From positions 186,001-250,000 of the forward strand of contig NZ_JAJVHF010000004.1 of the NCBI RefSeq assembly GCF_022171985.1: a stretch of 64,000 nucleotides of DNA, given 5' to 3'. The translations under genes were made by a program, and so were the position numbers. The stretch's first letter is position 1. Each line of letters opens with the position of its first letter. The notes under the pieces were generated by a model. That model saw only the letters and a list, made by a program, of their open reading frames with translations, made no database searches and was not told the origin of the DNA. The stretch is from Huaxiibacter chinensis (GTDB lineage: Bacteria; Pseudomonadota; Gammaproteobacteria; Enterobacterales; Enterobacteriaceae). Shown here one piece after another: positions 12,746 through 22,412 of the stretch.

Positions 12746-12932
12746 TTACTAATTTAGCCAGTCGCGGGCAAAAGGGAAAAGGGGAGTGCAGTGAATGTGA
12801 TGGGATTCAAAGATCTTATCCGGATTCCCTTCAGTGAAGAGTGTGAGGCAAGCTCCGTTTTTTTGCAGAAAGCTATTTTATTCTCACCTTCAATAACGCT
12901 AACACATTGATTATTAACAAGGTGAATATGAA

Positions 12933-13778
12933 ATGATTAATGGTTTAGCCTCATCAATGTATCTTCCCGCCACGCTCTTTGAAACTGTCACGGGCTTCAA
13001 TGCCCATTATGCGGACGATATGAAATGCGGCGACATGGGGGATCGGGAATTGCTGTCGTTTGGACTCAAAGATGTTTCAGCAAAAGTCGATCCTTACCGG
13101 CTCGTGCGCTATGACTTCCCTCTTAGATATCCTCTCGAGGGATTTTTAGGATCGCCTCCGCGCGGAACAAAAATTTCGCATCAGGAATGCGTTAATATTT
13201 TATTTACCGAAATGAAAGAGCTTTCGGCAATGTTTTCATTTACGGGTGAATATAAGATGTTGATCCGAGAGCTGATTGATCATTTTAGATTTGGAAAAGG
13301 GAGTAATTTCTACAGCTTAAGATTGAATGCCGCTTTTCAAAACAGGATTGAAAGGATGAGTCATGAAGGTCCAGCTTTTAAAATAAAAGAATCCATTCAT
13401 GATTATTTTCTTTACAATAAACATGAGCTAAATATAAGTTCACTTATACATGATTTAAAAGTGGTTTTATATACTGCAACCTTGGATAAATTTAATTCTA
13501 AAACAGATCGAATAAATGGACTTGGTATATCAATTCACGATATTTCAGCACAAAATATAACCCTTCTCGATCTTCAGAAATACGCCATGGGATGGGATGC
13601 TACGTTAATATTTAAAGCTCAGGATCATTTTGGACTGGACATTATAGATATAAAAAAAGACAAATACAGAAACTTTCGTTTCTTCCGTATCTGGTTCTTT
13701 TTACAGAGGCACAGAGATTACGCTTTTAAACCCTTCTTTACTGATTTCCACTCTGTAGTGAGAATAGGTGAATATTAA
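12933..13778 (+). CDS. DUF3289-family protein (YPO3983-like), function unknown
   Basis: Protein of 281 residues without signal peptide or clear membrane segment. I recognise it as DUF3289 by the early LPATLFETVTGFNAHYADDM, the GD motif in MKCGDMGDRELLSFGLKD, and the C-terminal DHFGLDIID...RFFRIWFFLQRH segment. From memory, relatives in Enterobacteriaceae often sit near type VI secretion VgrG/PAAR islands, but none of those is present here. Its stop overlaps the next ATG (TAATG), so it is translationally coupled to a DUF943 gene. The whole cassette 12.9-15.0 kb is visibly AT-rich and rich in AAA, ATA and TTA codons, unlike fadH and lsrK on either side, which suggests transfer. No biochemical role is assigned. 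Confidence 0.75.
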   Translation: MINGLASSMYLPATLFETVTGFNAHYADDMKCGDMGDRELLSFGLKDVSAKVDPYRLVRYDFPLRYPLEGFLGSPPRGTKISHQECVNILFTEMKELSAMFSFTGEYKMLIRELIDHFRFGKGSNFYSLRLNAAFQNRIERMSHEGPAFKIKESIHDYFLYNKHELNISSLIHDLKVVLYTATLDKFNSKTDRINGLGISIHDISAQNITLLDLQKYAMGWDATLIFKAQDHFGLDIIDIKKDKYRNFRFFRIWFFLQRHRDYAFKPFFTDFHSVVRIGEY

Positions 13779-14242
13779 TGAATAATAAAATGGCAAAAAT
13801 GCTTCTGTTGCTATTTTTATCAGGAGGTTTTTATAACCTTTGGACACTGCGCCCTGTCAATATAGCATATGTCTATTCTGATGCTGGCTCAGATCTGTCT
13901 ATCGTTGTAGACCATTTACCCTGGACGGACAAAGAAAAAATAGACTGGTATATGTCTCGTCGAGAAGAGTTAGCGCGTAACTATCCTTTATACAATGATT
14001 CTATACATTCTATCAATATCCTGGATATCGGTGAGGGATTTACAAATTATAATGAAATGCCAGACGAGGATCTTTTGTGTTTTCCGACTATTCAAACCGA
14101 CCGCAGTTGTATCCTGAGGGAGCATTTATTGATTGTGAATGAATACCCGGATCGCAAAGCTGTTTTTTATATCGTAACTGATCAAACGACATATCAACTC
14201 GTCGCAGGGGATAAAATTGAACGCGTCCAAAGGCCAGATTAA
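13778..14242 (+). CDS. DUF943-family membrane-anchored protein, copy 1
   Basis: Protein of 154 residues. A single hydrophobic helix near residues 5-22 (MAKMLLLLFLSGGFYNLW) is followed directly by LRPVNIAYVY; the rest is probably periplasmic. The family core is visible as VDHLPWTDKEKIDWY near residue 45 and paired Cys in LLCFP and SCILRE. I place it in DUF943. It is coupled by a one-base TAATG overlap to the DUF3289 gene. A small membrane-anchored partner coupled to a soluble protein fits an immunity-type arrangement, but this is inference only. Confidence 0.7.
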   Translation: MNNKMAKMLLLLFLSGGFYNLWTLRPVNIAYVYSDAGSDLSIVVDHLPWTDKEKIDWYMSRREELARNYPLYNDSIHSINILDIGEGFTNYNEMPDEDLLCFPTIQTDRSCILREHLLIVNEYPDRKAVFYIVTDQTTYQLVAGDKIERVQRPD

Positions 14243-14308
14243 TGGCGCAAATTTAAGTTGACGATGTTGCTGCACAAAACATACGTTTTTTAACTTCAGG
14301 AGTACGCC

Positions 14309-14500
14309 ATGGGATGGGATACCACGTTAATATATAAATATCAGGAACATTTTGGGCTGGACATTATAGATATAAAAAAAGAGATATACAGAAATTTTCG
14401 TTTCTTCCGTATAGGGTTTTTTTTGCCACGGCACAAGGACTTTGCCTTCAAACCACTTTTTACAAATTTTCAAGCCGTCTTTCGCACTGGTGAGTATTAA
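14309..14500 (+). pseudogene. Duplicated C-terminal fragment of DUF3289 (63 aa)
   Basis: These 63 codons match the last 63 residues of the DUF3289 protein at 47 of 63 positions (MGWDTTLIYKYQEHFGLDII against MGWDATLIFKAQDHFGLDII). Similarity continues upstream to about 14255, but with a frameshift and an in-frame TAA at 14291-14293, so the N-terminal 218 residues are missing. An AGGAG lies six bases before the ATG, where copy 1 has AGAAA, so the fragment may be translated in its own right. It overlaps the next DUF943 gene by TAATG exactly as the full copy does. Either decaying debris or a kept C-terminal module. Confidence 0.8.
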
Positions 14501-15027
14501 TGGCTTTCCTTCTGTTTATGAGAAAATCACTGGCAGCACTCTTTATCATTGCTGCATTATATAATATGTGGTCTTTGCGACGGATTAACGTTTTAATGGT
14601 CGATCATATTTTAGCAGGTGATTATGTTATTGCTGTTGATCATCTTCCCTTAACAGACAGAGATAAAATAAATTGGTTTAATGATAATAAAAAAGTGCTG
14701 CAAGAACAGTTTAACATTTCAATAAGTGATTTTAATAATATTGTCATCATGGAGGCTGTAGAGGGTGTCAGAGATATTAATAACCATTGGGATGAAAATT
14801 ATTATTGTTTCACTCAAACGAAAAGTGAATTCCGGTGCGTTGATAAGGACCTGCAGGTAAATATATATCGTTCTGAGGATAATACTTTGACATTCTATAT
14901 ACATAGCTATGGCGGTGTTTATGTGCAGGCGATGGATGGCAGTATAATTAAAACTAATTATGAAAATTATTTTTTGGATTTGGATGACAGAATAGGAAAA
15001 AATCTTGACCGATGGCTGCTTCGTTAA
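14500..15027 (+). CDS. DUF943-family membrane-anchored protein, copy 2
   Basis: Protein of 175 residues with one N-terminal hydrophobic helix (MRKSLAALFIIAALYNMW, about residues 7-25) and a probable periplasmic tail. It shares with copy 1 the YNxWxLR membrane boundary and the VDHLPLTDRDKINWF core, plus Cys in YYCFTQ and FRCVDK. It is clearly more diverged from copy 1 than the two DUF3289 C-termini are from each other. It is longer at the C-terminus. It is coupled (TAATG) to the DUF3289 fragment and followed by a strong terminator. Confidence 0.7.
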   Translation: MAFLLFMRKSLAALFIIAALYNMWSLRRINVLMVDHILAGDYVIAVDHLPLTDRDKINWFNDNKKVLQEQFNISISDFNNIVIMEAVEGVRDINNHWDENYYCFTQTKSEFRCVDKDLQVNIYRSEDNTLTFYIHSYGGVYVQAMDGSIIKTNYENYFLDLDDRIGKNLDRWLLR

Positions 15028-15052
15028 ACATTCTCTCTTTTCTTTCACGTGT

Positions 15053-15092
15053 GCTGGCGCAGCGATCATCGCTGCGCCAGCGGCCTGTTTTT
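15053..15092 (+). terminator. Terminator at the end of the DUF3289/DUF943 cassette
   Basis: A perfect 13-pair stem, GCTGGCGCAGCGA (15053-15065) with its complement at 15069-15081 and a three-base loop, is followed by a five-T run at 15088-15092. It lies between the cassette and the convergent lsrK. Confidence 0.75.
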
Positions 15093-16680
15093 AAGGCGCA
15101 ACAGAACGTACCGTTTTGACCAGTCCCGGCGCCTGCCACATCGATGTCGTCAACCCGCTATCCACCAGCCCAAGCTGATCGGCGTATACCGCCTGCCACT
15201 TCTGCATCATGCCGTCGTACAGGTCACGGTGTTCTGGATTGGGCGTAAATTCCCGGCTCCATTTCACCAGTCGCTCGCCGGTTCCGGCCATATCGGCATA
15301 TAACCCTGCGCCGGAGCCCGCGGCAATCGCACAGCCCAGCGCGGTTGCCTCTTTCACTTCCGGCACGCGCACGGGCAGGCCGGTGACATCGCTTAAAATC
15401 TGGCTCCAGAGTGCGCCTTTGGCGCCGCCGCCCGCAAAGACCAGGCTCTCAAACTGCACGCCAGAGAAACGGGAAATTTGCGCCAGGTTACAGGCGGAGA
15501 CAATCGCCGCATTCTCTTCAAGGGCGCGGAATAAGGTCGCTTTATTGCACTTTTCCGGGTCAATGGAGAGGTTAATAAACGACGGGGCGGCGTGATACCA
15601 CTGTTTGAAGTGCATCGCGTCGGAGAAAATAGGCATCACGCCGTGCGAGCCAGCCGGCACGCGTCCTGCCATCTCTTCGAGCAGGGAGTAGGTGTCCATC
15701 CCCATTCGTTCGGCGATGAGCTTCTCTTCAGCACAGAACGCATCGCGGAACCAGCGCATGGTTAGGCCGGTAAAGAAGCTGATTGACTCTGCCTGCGCCA
15801 TACCGGGGATCACATGAGGGTTAACGCGAATATTCATGTCAGGATCGGTCCGCACCTGCGGCAGGTTGACGACCTGCTGCCAGAACGTGCCGCCCAGCAC
15901 CGCCGTTTGTCCGGCGCGGACCACGCCTAATCCCAGACACCCCAACTGCACGTCACCGCCGCCCATCACCACCGGCGTGCCTTCGCGCAGGCCGCTTTGC
16001 TGCGCGGCTTGCGGGGTAATCACGCCGAGTACGGTGCCGGTCTCTTTCACGGGCGAGAGAATATCGGCGCGCAGTCCGGCCATATCCAGCAGTGCCGGAC
16101 GCCAGTCGCGGCTAAAGAGATCCAGCATTCCCGTGGTGCCCGCGTTCGACGGGTCAACGGCCAGTTCGCCGGAGAGCTTCGCCGCCAGCCAGTCGCTGAT
16201 CATGGTGATGGTCGCCGCGTTGCGGTAGATGTCAGGCCGATGGTGGGCCAGCCACAGCAGGCGCGGCATGGCGCTCAGGGCCAGCGTCTGGCCAGAGACG
16301 TCATACACCTCGGATTCAAAACGGTCGTCGTGGATCTCTTTGAGTTCAGCCACCTCGCGGCTGGCGCGCGCGTCAACGTTCGCGCAGGCCCAGATGGCGT
16401 CGCCGTTGCGATCATACAGCACAATCCCTTCCCGCATTGAGCAGCAGGCGACCGACTGAATCTCTGCCCCGGTCAGGTGGGCGCGATCCAGCGCCTGATG
16501 AATACACTGGCAGGCCAGGCGCCAGTTCGTATCCAGATCGAACTCCATGGAGCCGGGAACATTTTCCACGCTCAGGTGCTTCCACTCGGCCTGGCCGACG
16601 GAAATTTGAGTGCCGTGTAAGTCAAAAATCACGGCGCGAACGCTGCCTGTCCCTGCATCTAACGCTAAAAGGTAACTCAT
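15091..16680 (-). CDS. lsrK: LsrK, autoinducer-2 kinase
   Basis: FGGY-family sugar kinase that phosphorylates internalised AI-2 (the open-chain DPD form), trapping it and producing the inducer that releases LsrR. It has 529 residues (530 in E. coli). N-terminal kinase motif [24 protein letters not shown]-type segments [20 protein letters not shown] and [20 protein letters not shown] in the C-terminal ATPase half. The start at 16680 rather than 16686 is chosen because AGG lies seven bases upstream of it. lsrR lies 36 bases upstream on the same strand, forming lsrRK. Confidence 0.96.
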   Translation of the reverse strand: MSYLLALDAGTGSVRAVIFDLHGTQISVGQAEWKHLSVENVPGSMEFDLDTNWRLACQCIHQALDRAHLTGAEIQSVACCSMREGIVLYDRNGDAIWACANVDARASREVAELKEIHDDRFESEVYDVSGQTLALSAMPRLLWLAHHRPDIYRNAATITMISDWLAAKLSGELAVDPSNAGTTGMLDLFSRDWRPALLDMAGLRADILSPVKETGTVLGVITPQAAQQSGLREGTPVVMGGGDVQLGCLGLGVVRAGQTAVLGGTFWQQVVNLPQVRTDPDMNIRVNPHVIPGMAQAESISFFTGLTMRWFRDAFCAEEKLIAERMGMDTYSLLEEMAGRVPAGSHGVMPIFSDAMHFKQWYHAAPSFINLSIDPEKCNKATLFRALEENAAIVSACNLAQISRFSGVQFESLVFAGGGAKGALWSQILSDVTGLPVRVPEVKEATALGCAIAAGSGAGLYADMAGTGERLVKWSREFTPNPEHRDLYDGMMQKWQAVYADQLGLVDSGLTTSMWQAPGLVKTVRSVAP

Positions 16681-16716
16681 GAGCATGCCTCAAAGTTAGC
16701 GCGGGGTAAGGGGCTC

Positions 16717-17688
16717 TCAGTTCGCCAGAGCCAGCACCGCGCGGGCTGTCGTCTCTTCCGTCACCAGGCCATTGATACGGCGACCTTTCAGTGCGGCATA
16801 TATTGCCTCTGCTTTCTCTTCTCCACCGGCGACGCCAACGATGGTGGGCAACTGCGCCAGTTCGTCGAGCGTCACGCCCAGTAACTCCTGATGGATGTCC
16901 AGATCCTCAACCCGTTCACCTGCGGCGTTGAGGAAGTAGCCGAGAATATCGCCCACGGCGCCTTTTCGCGCATACATGAGCTGTTCACCTTCACTGATGT
17001 ACCCTGAACGCAGGATAGTGGCATCGCGATGCTGATTCACCGCGCCAATCCCGACGACCGCCACGTCGGCGGCGGTCGCTGCGAGGATCACATCCCGCAC
17101 GCTGGTTTCACGACGCAGGATCCCGGCGACTTCCGCCGATGAAACCCGAAGCGGCGCGGGGATCATGCTGACGCGACACGCCGCATCCAGTTGTCCAATC
17201 CCGGTCATATAAGGACCGACACCGCCGGACAGGGTGACCAGACGTACCTGCTGAGAGCTGATAAATCCGCTCAAATGCTGCAAACAGCTCATGGTGGTTT
17301 CACCAAACCCCACCGCCAGCAGCTGGCCTGGCTCCAGTACCCCCATCAGCGACTGCGCGGCGCCAATGCCCAGCCGGACGTTCATCGGGGGCGTATTCAG
17401 CGCGGGCAGGACGCGTGCCAGCTTCAGCCCAAACCGTTGCTGTAACTCGGTCTCCAGCGCCAGACACCCCTCGTAGCGGGAGTTGATCTGCACGCGAATC
17501 ACGCCGGACTGCCGGCCTTTTTCCAGAAGCCGGGAGATTTTCAGGCGCGGCAGGCCAAGGCGCTCGCCAATGTCGTTCTGGGTCAGCCCATCGTGGTAGT
17601 AACACCAGGCGACGCGAGCGACCAGTTCCTCTTCCGCCAGCGCCAGCCCGGCAAACCGTCCTTCTTCAGCAATGCGTTTATCGCTCAT
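16717..17688 (-). CDS. lsrR: LsrR, AI-2-phosphate-responsive repressor
   Basis: SorC/DeoR-type repressor of the lsr operon and of lsrRK; binding of phospho-AI-2 releases it from DNA. It has 323 residues. The N-terminal helix-turn-helix is [20 protein letters not shown] with [18 protein letters not shown] (about residues 25-70). The C-terminal sugar-phosphate domain includes [20 protein letters not shown] and [20 protein letters not shown], and the late [13 protein letters not shown] segment. The open frame extends 24 codons upstream, but those codons fall in the operator region, and the ATG at 17688 gives the usual length. Confidence 0.95.
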   Translation of the reverse strand: MSDKRIAEEGRFAGLALAEEELVARVAWCYYHDGLTQNDIGERLGLPRLKISRLLEKGRQSGVIRVQINSRYEGCLALETELQQRFGLKLARVLPALNTPPMNVRLGIGAAQSLMGVLEPGQLLAVGFGETTMSCLQHLSGFISSQQVRLVTLSGGVGPYMTGIGQLDAACRVSMIPAPLRVSSAEVAGILRRETSVRDVILAATAADVAVVGIGAVNQHRDATILRSGYISEGEQLMYARKGAVGDILGYFLNAAGERVEDLDIHQELLGVTLDELAQLPTIVGVAGGEEKAEAIYAALKGRRINGLVTEETTARAVLALAN

Positions 17689-17711
17689 GTTTGAACTCTT
17701 ATAAAAATTTA

Positions 17712-17723
17712 GAACATATGTTC
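17712..17723. promoter_or_regulatory. LsrR-type operator (perfect palindrome)
   Basis: GAACATATGTTC is a perfect 12-base palindrome 24-35 bases upstream of the lsrR start codon. It shares the GAACA half-site with the inverted repeat next to lsrA. Position and shared half-site suggest LsrR autorepression. A weaker CRP-like sequence, TGTGA-N6-CGACA, lies at 17744-17759. Confidence 0.6.
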
Positions 17724-17855
17724 GTGATGACGCGAAGGGAAACTGTGAGCCACGCGACAAAACGGATCTTTTAGATTCTTTTGGTTATATCTGGATCTAA
17801 ATCGATAAAACTGTGATCCCTGCACGGTTGTAAATATAGTTCACCGTCTACGCTT

Positions 17856-17890
17856 TTGAACATTATTAAATCTAAAAATCATTTGTTCAA
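17856..17890. promoter_or_regulatory. LsrR-type operator in front of lsrA
   Basis: TTGAACA (17856-17862) and its inverted complement TGTTCAA (17884-17890) flank an AT-rich spacer, just before the lsrA ribosome-binding site. The half-site is the same as in the palindrome at 17712. Presumed LsrR binding here would block lsrACDBFG. Confidence 0.6.
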
Positions 17891-17903
17891 TAGCGGAGCG
17901 ATG

Positions 17904-19391
17904 ATGACAGTTCTGATTGAGGCGTGCGGTATCCATAAAGCATTCTCCGGGGTGCCGGTACTTAAAGGCATTGATTTCACGCTGCTTTCCGGTCAGGTGC
18001 ATGCCCTGATGGGCGGGAACGGGGCCGGAAAATCAACGTTAATGAAAATCATCGCAGGGGTAGAGACGCCCGATAAGGGTGAACTTTGTGTGGCAGGAAA
18101 GCCTTTTGCGCGCCTTAAACCCGGCCAGGCTCATCAGCTAGGTATCTACCTGGTTCCGCAGGAATCGTTGTTATTTCCCAATCTGACCGTGCGCGAAAAT
18201 ATCCTTTTCCGCCTGCCGCGGGAGAACGATCTTCATCAACGCCTCGATGACAAACTCCAGCAGCTGCAGTGTCAGCTCAATCTGGATGCGGCCGCCAGTA
18301 CGCTGGAGGTGGCGGATCAACAGATGGTCGAGATCCTCCGTGGCTTAATGCGCAATGCGACGATCCTGATCCTGGATGAACCAACCGCATCGCTCACTCC
18401 CGGTGAAACCGAACGGCTCTTTCGCCAGATCCGCGCCTTGCAGGCGCTGGGGGTCGGTATTGTTTTTATCTCGCATAAGCTGCCGGAAATCCGCCAACTG
18501 GCCAGCCATGTCTCGGTGATGCGCGACGGCGCCATCGCCCTGACCGGGGAAACGGCCCATTTCGATGACGCGGCGTTAATAGCGGCGATGACGCCCGTAA
18601 GCCGTGAGCAGGGGCTGAGCGATACACAAAAACTGTGGCTGGCGCTGCCCGGTAATCGCCGGACGCAGGCGCAGGATTTTCCGGTTTTGCGGGTTGAGGA
18701 TCTGACCGGTGAAGGCTTTATCGATCTGAATATGACGATCTACGCGGGGGAGATCGTCGGGCTGGCCGGGCTGGTGGGATCCGGGCGCACCGAGTTTGCC
18801 GAGACCCTCTACGGCCTGCGTCCGGTGCGCGGGGGGCGGATCTGGCTGGAAAATCAGGATATAGGTGGGGAAACGGTGCAGACCCGTCTGGAAAAAGGGC
18901 TGGTGTATCTGCCGGAGGATCGACAGGTCTCAGGCCTGTTTCTTGATGCGCCCGTGCGCTGGAACACCGTCGCGCTCAACGAGCCTTCCCTCTGGCAACA
19001 GCCGCAGCGCGAAGCCGCCGTGGTGGAGCGTTATCACCGGGCGTTGGGGATCAAACTGACCCATCCTGACCAGCTCGTCCGCACGCTTTCCGGTGGCAAT
19101 CAGCAGAAGGTCCTGCTGGCGCGCTGCCTGGAGGCGAACCCATTGCTGCTGATTGTGGATGAGCCCACGCGCGGGGTGGATGTCTCCGCCCGGGCTGATA
19201 TCTATCAGTTGATCAAAAGCGTGGCCGCCCAGAACGTGGCGGTACTGATGATCTCAAGCGATCTTGATGAATTTCCAGGGCTGGCCGATCGCGTACTGGT
19301 CATGCATCAGGGGGTACTGAGCGGGGAACTGCCGGGGCAGGCGGTGAGCCTGGATCGCATGATGGCCCTGGCCTTCGGAGGACAAGCATGA
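17904..19391 (+). CDS. lsrA: LsrA, AI-2 ABC importer ATPase
   Basis: ATP-binding subunit of the AI-2 importer, with two fused nucleotide-binding domains as in ribose-type importers; 495 residues from this start. First domain: Walker [10 protein letters not shown] and Walker [10 protein letters not shown]. Second domain: degenerate P-loop [10 protein letters not shown], signature [16 protein letters not shown] and Walker [17 protein letters not shown]. The frame opens at a TTG at 17856, but that codon lies in the operator repeat. GGAG precedes the ATG pair at 17901/17904, and spacing favours 17904. It heads lsrACDBFG; its end overlaps lsrC by ATGA. Confidence 0.94.
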   Translation: MTVLIEACGIHKAFSGVPVLKGIDFTLLSGQVHALMGGNGAGKSTLMKIIAGVETPDKGELCVAGKPFARLKPGQAHQLGIYLVPQESLLFPNLTVRENILFRLPRENDLHQRLDDKLQQLQCQLNLDAAASTLEVADQQMVEILRGLMRNATILILDEPTASLTPGETERLFRQIRALQALGVGIVFISHKLPEIRQLASHVSVMRDGAIALTGETAHFDDAALIAAMTPVSREQGLSDTQKLWLALPGNRRTQAQDFPVLRVEDLTGEGFIDLNMTIYAGEIVGLAGLVGSGRTEFAETLYGLRPVRGGRIWLENQDIGGETVQTRLEKGLVYLPEDRQVSGLFLDAPVRWNTVALNEPSLWQQPQREAAVVERYHRALGIKLTHPDQLVRTLSGGNQQKVLLARCLEANPLLLIVDEPTRGVDVSARADIYQLIKSVAAQNVAVLMISSDLDEFPGLADRVLVMHQGVLSGELPGQAVSLDRMMALAFGGQA

Positions 19392-20419
19392 AAACGCTAC
19401 TCAAAAACCGTGAACTGAGCGCTTTTCTCGCGATTATGGCGCTGTTTGGCGTTCTGATTGCGCTCAACCCTGCTTATCTCAGCTTTCAGACGCTGGGGAT
19501 GATCTTCGCCAGTTCGCAAATTCTGATCCTGCTGGCGCTGGGGGCGACGCTGGTGATGCTCACCCGCAATATCGACGTTTCCGTTGGGTCCACCGTCGGG
19601 CTTTGCGCCATTGCGGTCGGCGTGGCGCTGAATAATGGCTACAGTCTGCCGGTTGCGATGCTCTTCGCGTTGACCATCGGCGCGCTGGCGGGGGCGTTTA
19701 ACGGCCTGCTGGTGGTAGGGCTGCGTATTCCGGCGATAGTTGCCACACTGGGCACGCTCGGGCTTTATCGCGGCGGGATGCTGTTATGGACCGGCGGGAA
19801 ATGGATAGAAGGGCTGCCACCGGCGCTGAAGACGCTGTCCGAACCTGTACTTATCGGTGTTTCACCGCTCGGTTTTCTGGTGCTGATCCTGGCGGGCGTA
19901 AGCGCCTGGATTTTCTCGCGCACCGCCTTTGGCCGCGATTTTTATGCCGTTGGGGATAACCTTGCTGCTGCCCGACAGCTGGGCGTGGCGGTGAACCGTA
20001 CGCGGATGATCGCCTTTACCCTCAACGGCATGCTGGCGGCCTGTGCAGGGATCGTCTTCGCCTCGCAGATTGGCTTTGTGCCCAACCAGACCGGCAGCGG
20101 GCTGGAGATGAAAGCCATCGCCGCCTGCGTGCTGGGCGGTATCTCTCTGCTGGGTGGAACCGGAACGCTGGTTGGCGCGTTTCTCGGCGCCTTCTTCCTG
20201 ACGCAAATCGATACCGTGCTGGTGCTGTTCCGCCTGCCCGCCTGGTGGAACGACTTTATTGCCGGACTGGTGCTGCTGGGCGTGCTGGTGCTCGACGGAC
20301 GGCTGCGTCAGGCGCTGACGCGTCATCAGCGGGCGCTGAAATACAGTCGTTTCCAGCCGGGAAACAGAGGGGGAAAGCACGTTACCCCGTTTCCAAAACG
20401 CAAAAAAGAGGTGGCGTAA
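19388..20419 (+). CDS. lsrC: LsrC, AI-2 ABC importer permease
   Basis: One of two membrane subunits of the AI-2 importer, 343 residues with about nine or ten hydrophobic helices, BPD_transp_2 (ribose permease) family. Conserved stretches include [40 protein letters not shown] and [20 protein letters not shown]. It overlaps lsrA by four bases (ATGA) and abuts lsrD directly (TAAATG), a tightly coupled pair. It pairs with LsrD to form the channel for AI-2 delivered by LsrB. Confidence 0.96.
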   Translation: MKTLLKNRELSAFLAIMALFGVLIALNPAYLSFQTLGMIFASSQILILLALGATLVMLTRNIDVSVGSTVGLCAIAVGVALNNGYSLPVAMLFALTIGALAGAFNGLLVVGLRIPAIVATLGTLGLYRGGMLLWTGGKWIEGLPPALKTLSEPVLIGVSPLGFLVLILAGVSAWIFSRTAFGRDFYAVGDNLAAARQLGVAVNRTRMIAFTLNGMLAACAGIVFASQIGFVPNQTGSGLEMKAIAACVLGGISLLGGTGTLVGAFLGAFFLTQIDTVLVLFRLPAWWNDFIAGLVLLGVLVLDGRLRQALTRHQRALKYSRFQPGNRGGKHVTPFPKRKKEVA

Positions 20420-21403
20420 ATGAAGCTTAACTGGGCATTCACGTTACTGATTTTACTGGTGCTGGAAATCCTGCTGTTCGGCCTCCTCAATCCGCGCATG
20501 CTGGATATCAACATGCTGCTTTTTAGCACCAGCGATTTTATCTGCATCGGCATTGTCGCGCTGCCGCTGACGCTGGTGATCATCAGTGGCGGGATCGATA
20601 TTTCGCTGGGTTCTACCGTGGGGCTGTGCGCCATTGCTCTCGGGGTCATGACGCAGTTCGGCCTGCCGATGTGGATGGCGATCCCGCTTACGCTTCTGCT
20701 TGGGCTGCTGTGCGGCTTATTCAACGCCGCGCTTATCCACTACACCGGCATCAGCCCGCTGGTCATCACCCTCGGCACGCTCTATCTCTACGGCGGCGGT
20801 GCGCTGCTGCTTTCTGGCATGGCGGGGGCGACGGGTTACGAAGGGATCGGCGGCTTACCGGACAGCTTCACCGCGTTCGCGAATCTCACGCTCTTTGGTT
20901 TGCCGATCCCGCTGGTGCTGTTTGCAGTGGTGACGCTCTTCTTCTGGCTGATTACCCATCGTGGGCGCTTCGGCCGCCATCTCTTCCTGATGGGGCAAAA
21001 CCCGCGCGCGGCGCGCTACGCCGCGCTGTCGGTCAACGGCATGCCTTACGTGCTCTATGGGCTGGTGGGCGTGGCATCGGCGATGGCGGCGCTGGTGATG
21101 GTCTCCTATTTCGGCTCGGCGCGTTCCGATTTAGGCCGCGATCTTTTAATGCCCGCGCTGACCGCTGCCGTACTGGGCGGGGCCAATATCTATGGCGGCT
21201 CGGGTTCCGTACTGGGTACAGCACTGGCGGCGCTGCTGGTGGGGTATCTGCAACAGGGGTTACAGATGGTCGGCATCCCCAACCAGGTGTCGAGCGCGCT
21301 GTCAGGGGCGCTGCTGGTGGTGGTGGTGATGGGACGTTCGCTGAGCTTGCACCGAGAGTGGGTGCGTACTTTCTTCACAAAACATACCCGGAGCTTAAGA
21401 TGA
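20420..21403 (+). CDS. lsrD: LsrD, AI-2 ABC importer permease
   Basis: Second membrane subunit of the AI-2 importer, 327 residues (about 330 in E. coli), paralogous to LsrC. Shared landmarks are [40 protein letters not shown] and [20 protein letters not shown]. It starts directly after the lsrC stop codon and overlaps lsrB by ATGA at 21400-21403. The strongly hydrophobic profile leaves only short cytoplasmic loops. Confidence 0.96.
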   Translation: MKLNWAFTLLILLVLEILLFGLLNPRMLDINMLLFSTSDFICIGIVALPLTLVIISGGIDISLGSTVGLCAIALGVMTQFGLPMWMAIPLTLLLGLLCGLFNAALIHYTGISPLVITLGTLYLYGGGALLLSGMAGATGYEGIGGLPDSFTAFANLTLFGLPIPLVLFAVVTLFFWLITHRGRFGRHLFLMGQNPRAARYAALSVNGMPYVLYGLVGVASAMAALVMVSYFGSARSDLGRDLLMPALTAAVLGGANIYGGSGSVLGTALAALLVGYLQQGLQMVGIPNQVSSALSGALLVVVVMGRSLSLHREWVRTFFTKHTRSLR

Positions 21404-22401
21404 AAATAAAACTGATAGTCATGTGTCTGGCGCTCAGCGTGGCGGCAGCACAGGCCGCCGATCGCATTGCTTTTATCCCGAAACTGGTGGGCGTGGGCTT
21501 TTTCACCAGCGGCGGCAACGGCGCGAAGGAGGCGGGCAAAGACCTGGGCGTTGATGTGACTTACGATGGCCCGACCGAGCCTAGCGTCTCCGGGCAGGTG
21601 CAGCTTATCAATAACTTCGTCAACCAGGGCTATAACGCCATTATCGTCTCGGCGGTATCGCCTGACGGCCTTTGTCCGGCGCTCAAGCGGGCCATGCAGC
21701 GGGGCGTTAAGGTACTGACCTGGGACTCTGACACCAAACCGGAATGCCGCAGTATCTATATTAATCAGGGCACGCCAGAGCAACTCGGCGGCCTGCTGGT
21801 GGAGATGGCCGGAAAGCAGGTCACCAAACCCAATGCCAAAGTCGCGTTCTTCTACTCCAGCCCCACCGTCACCGACCAGAACCAGTGGGTGAAAGAGGCC
21901 AAAGCCAAAATCGAGAAAGATCACCCGCAGTGGCAGGTCGTCACCACGCAGTTTGGCTATAACGACGCCACTAAATCGCTGCAAACCGCCGAAGGGATCT
22001 TAAAGGCCTATCCGGATCTGGATGCGATCATCGCCCCGGATGCCAACGCGCTGCCGGCAGCCGCGCAGGCAGCGGAAAACCTGAAGCGAGAAGGGGTGGC
22101 GATCGTTGGATTCAGCACGCCTAACGTAATGCGTCCGTACGTTGAGCGCGGCACGGTAAAAGCCTTTGGCCTGTGGGATGTGGTGCAACAGGGCAAAATT
22201 GCGGTCAATGTCGCCGATCGTTTGTTGAAAAAAGGCGATCTTAACGTGGGCGACAGCCTGGACGTAAAAGGTCTCGGTACGCTGAAGGTCGAGCCGAACA
22301 GCGTGCAGGGCTACCAGTATGAAGCGAAGGGTAACGGCATTGTGTTGCTGCCGGAGCGCGTGGTGTTCACCAAAGAGAACATCGGTAAATACGATTTCTG
22401 A
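21400..22401 (+). CDS. lsrB: LsrB, periplasmic AI-2-binding protein
   Basis: Periplasmic receptor that binds the cyclic furanosyl form of AI-2 and feeds LsrACD; in E. coli it also mediates chemotaxis to AI-2 with Tsr. It has 333 residues. The signal peptide [19 protein letters not shown] is cut before [20 protein letters not shown]. It is a peripheral binding protein type I fold, with ligand-site segments [20 protein letters not shown] and [19 protein letters not shown]. The frame is open far upstream into lsrD; the start is fixed by the ATGA overlap at 21400 and the signal peptide. Confidence 0.97.
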   Translation: MKIKLIVMCLALSVAAAQAADRIAFIPKLVGVGFFTSGGNGAKEAGKDLGVDVTYDGPTEPSVSGQVQLINNFVNQGYNAIIVSAVSPDGLCPALKRAMQRGVKVLTWDSDTKPECRSIYINQGTPEQLGGLLVEMAGKQVTKPNAKVAFFYSSPTVTDQNQWVKEAKAKIEKDHPQWQVVTTQFGYNDATKSLQTAEGILKAYPDLDAIIAPDANALPAAAQAAENLKREGVAIVGFSTPNVMRPYVERGTVKAFGLWDVVQQGKIAVNVADRLLKKGDLNVGDSLDVKGLGTLKVEPNSVQGYQYEAKGNGIVLLPERVVFTKENIGKYDF

Positions 22402-22412
22402 CGGGGGAGAAA

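Noticed and set aside
17856..17903. TTG-initiated extension of LsrA
   Set aside because: The added codons coincide with the inverted-repeat operator, and a GGAG-preceded ATG follows.
20626..21399. 258-codon N-terminal extension of LsrB
   Set aside because: It runs through lsrD in another frame; the signal peptide and ATGA overlap place the lsrB start at 21400.
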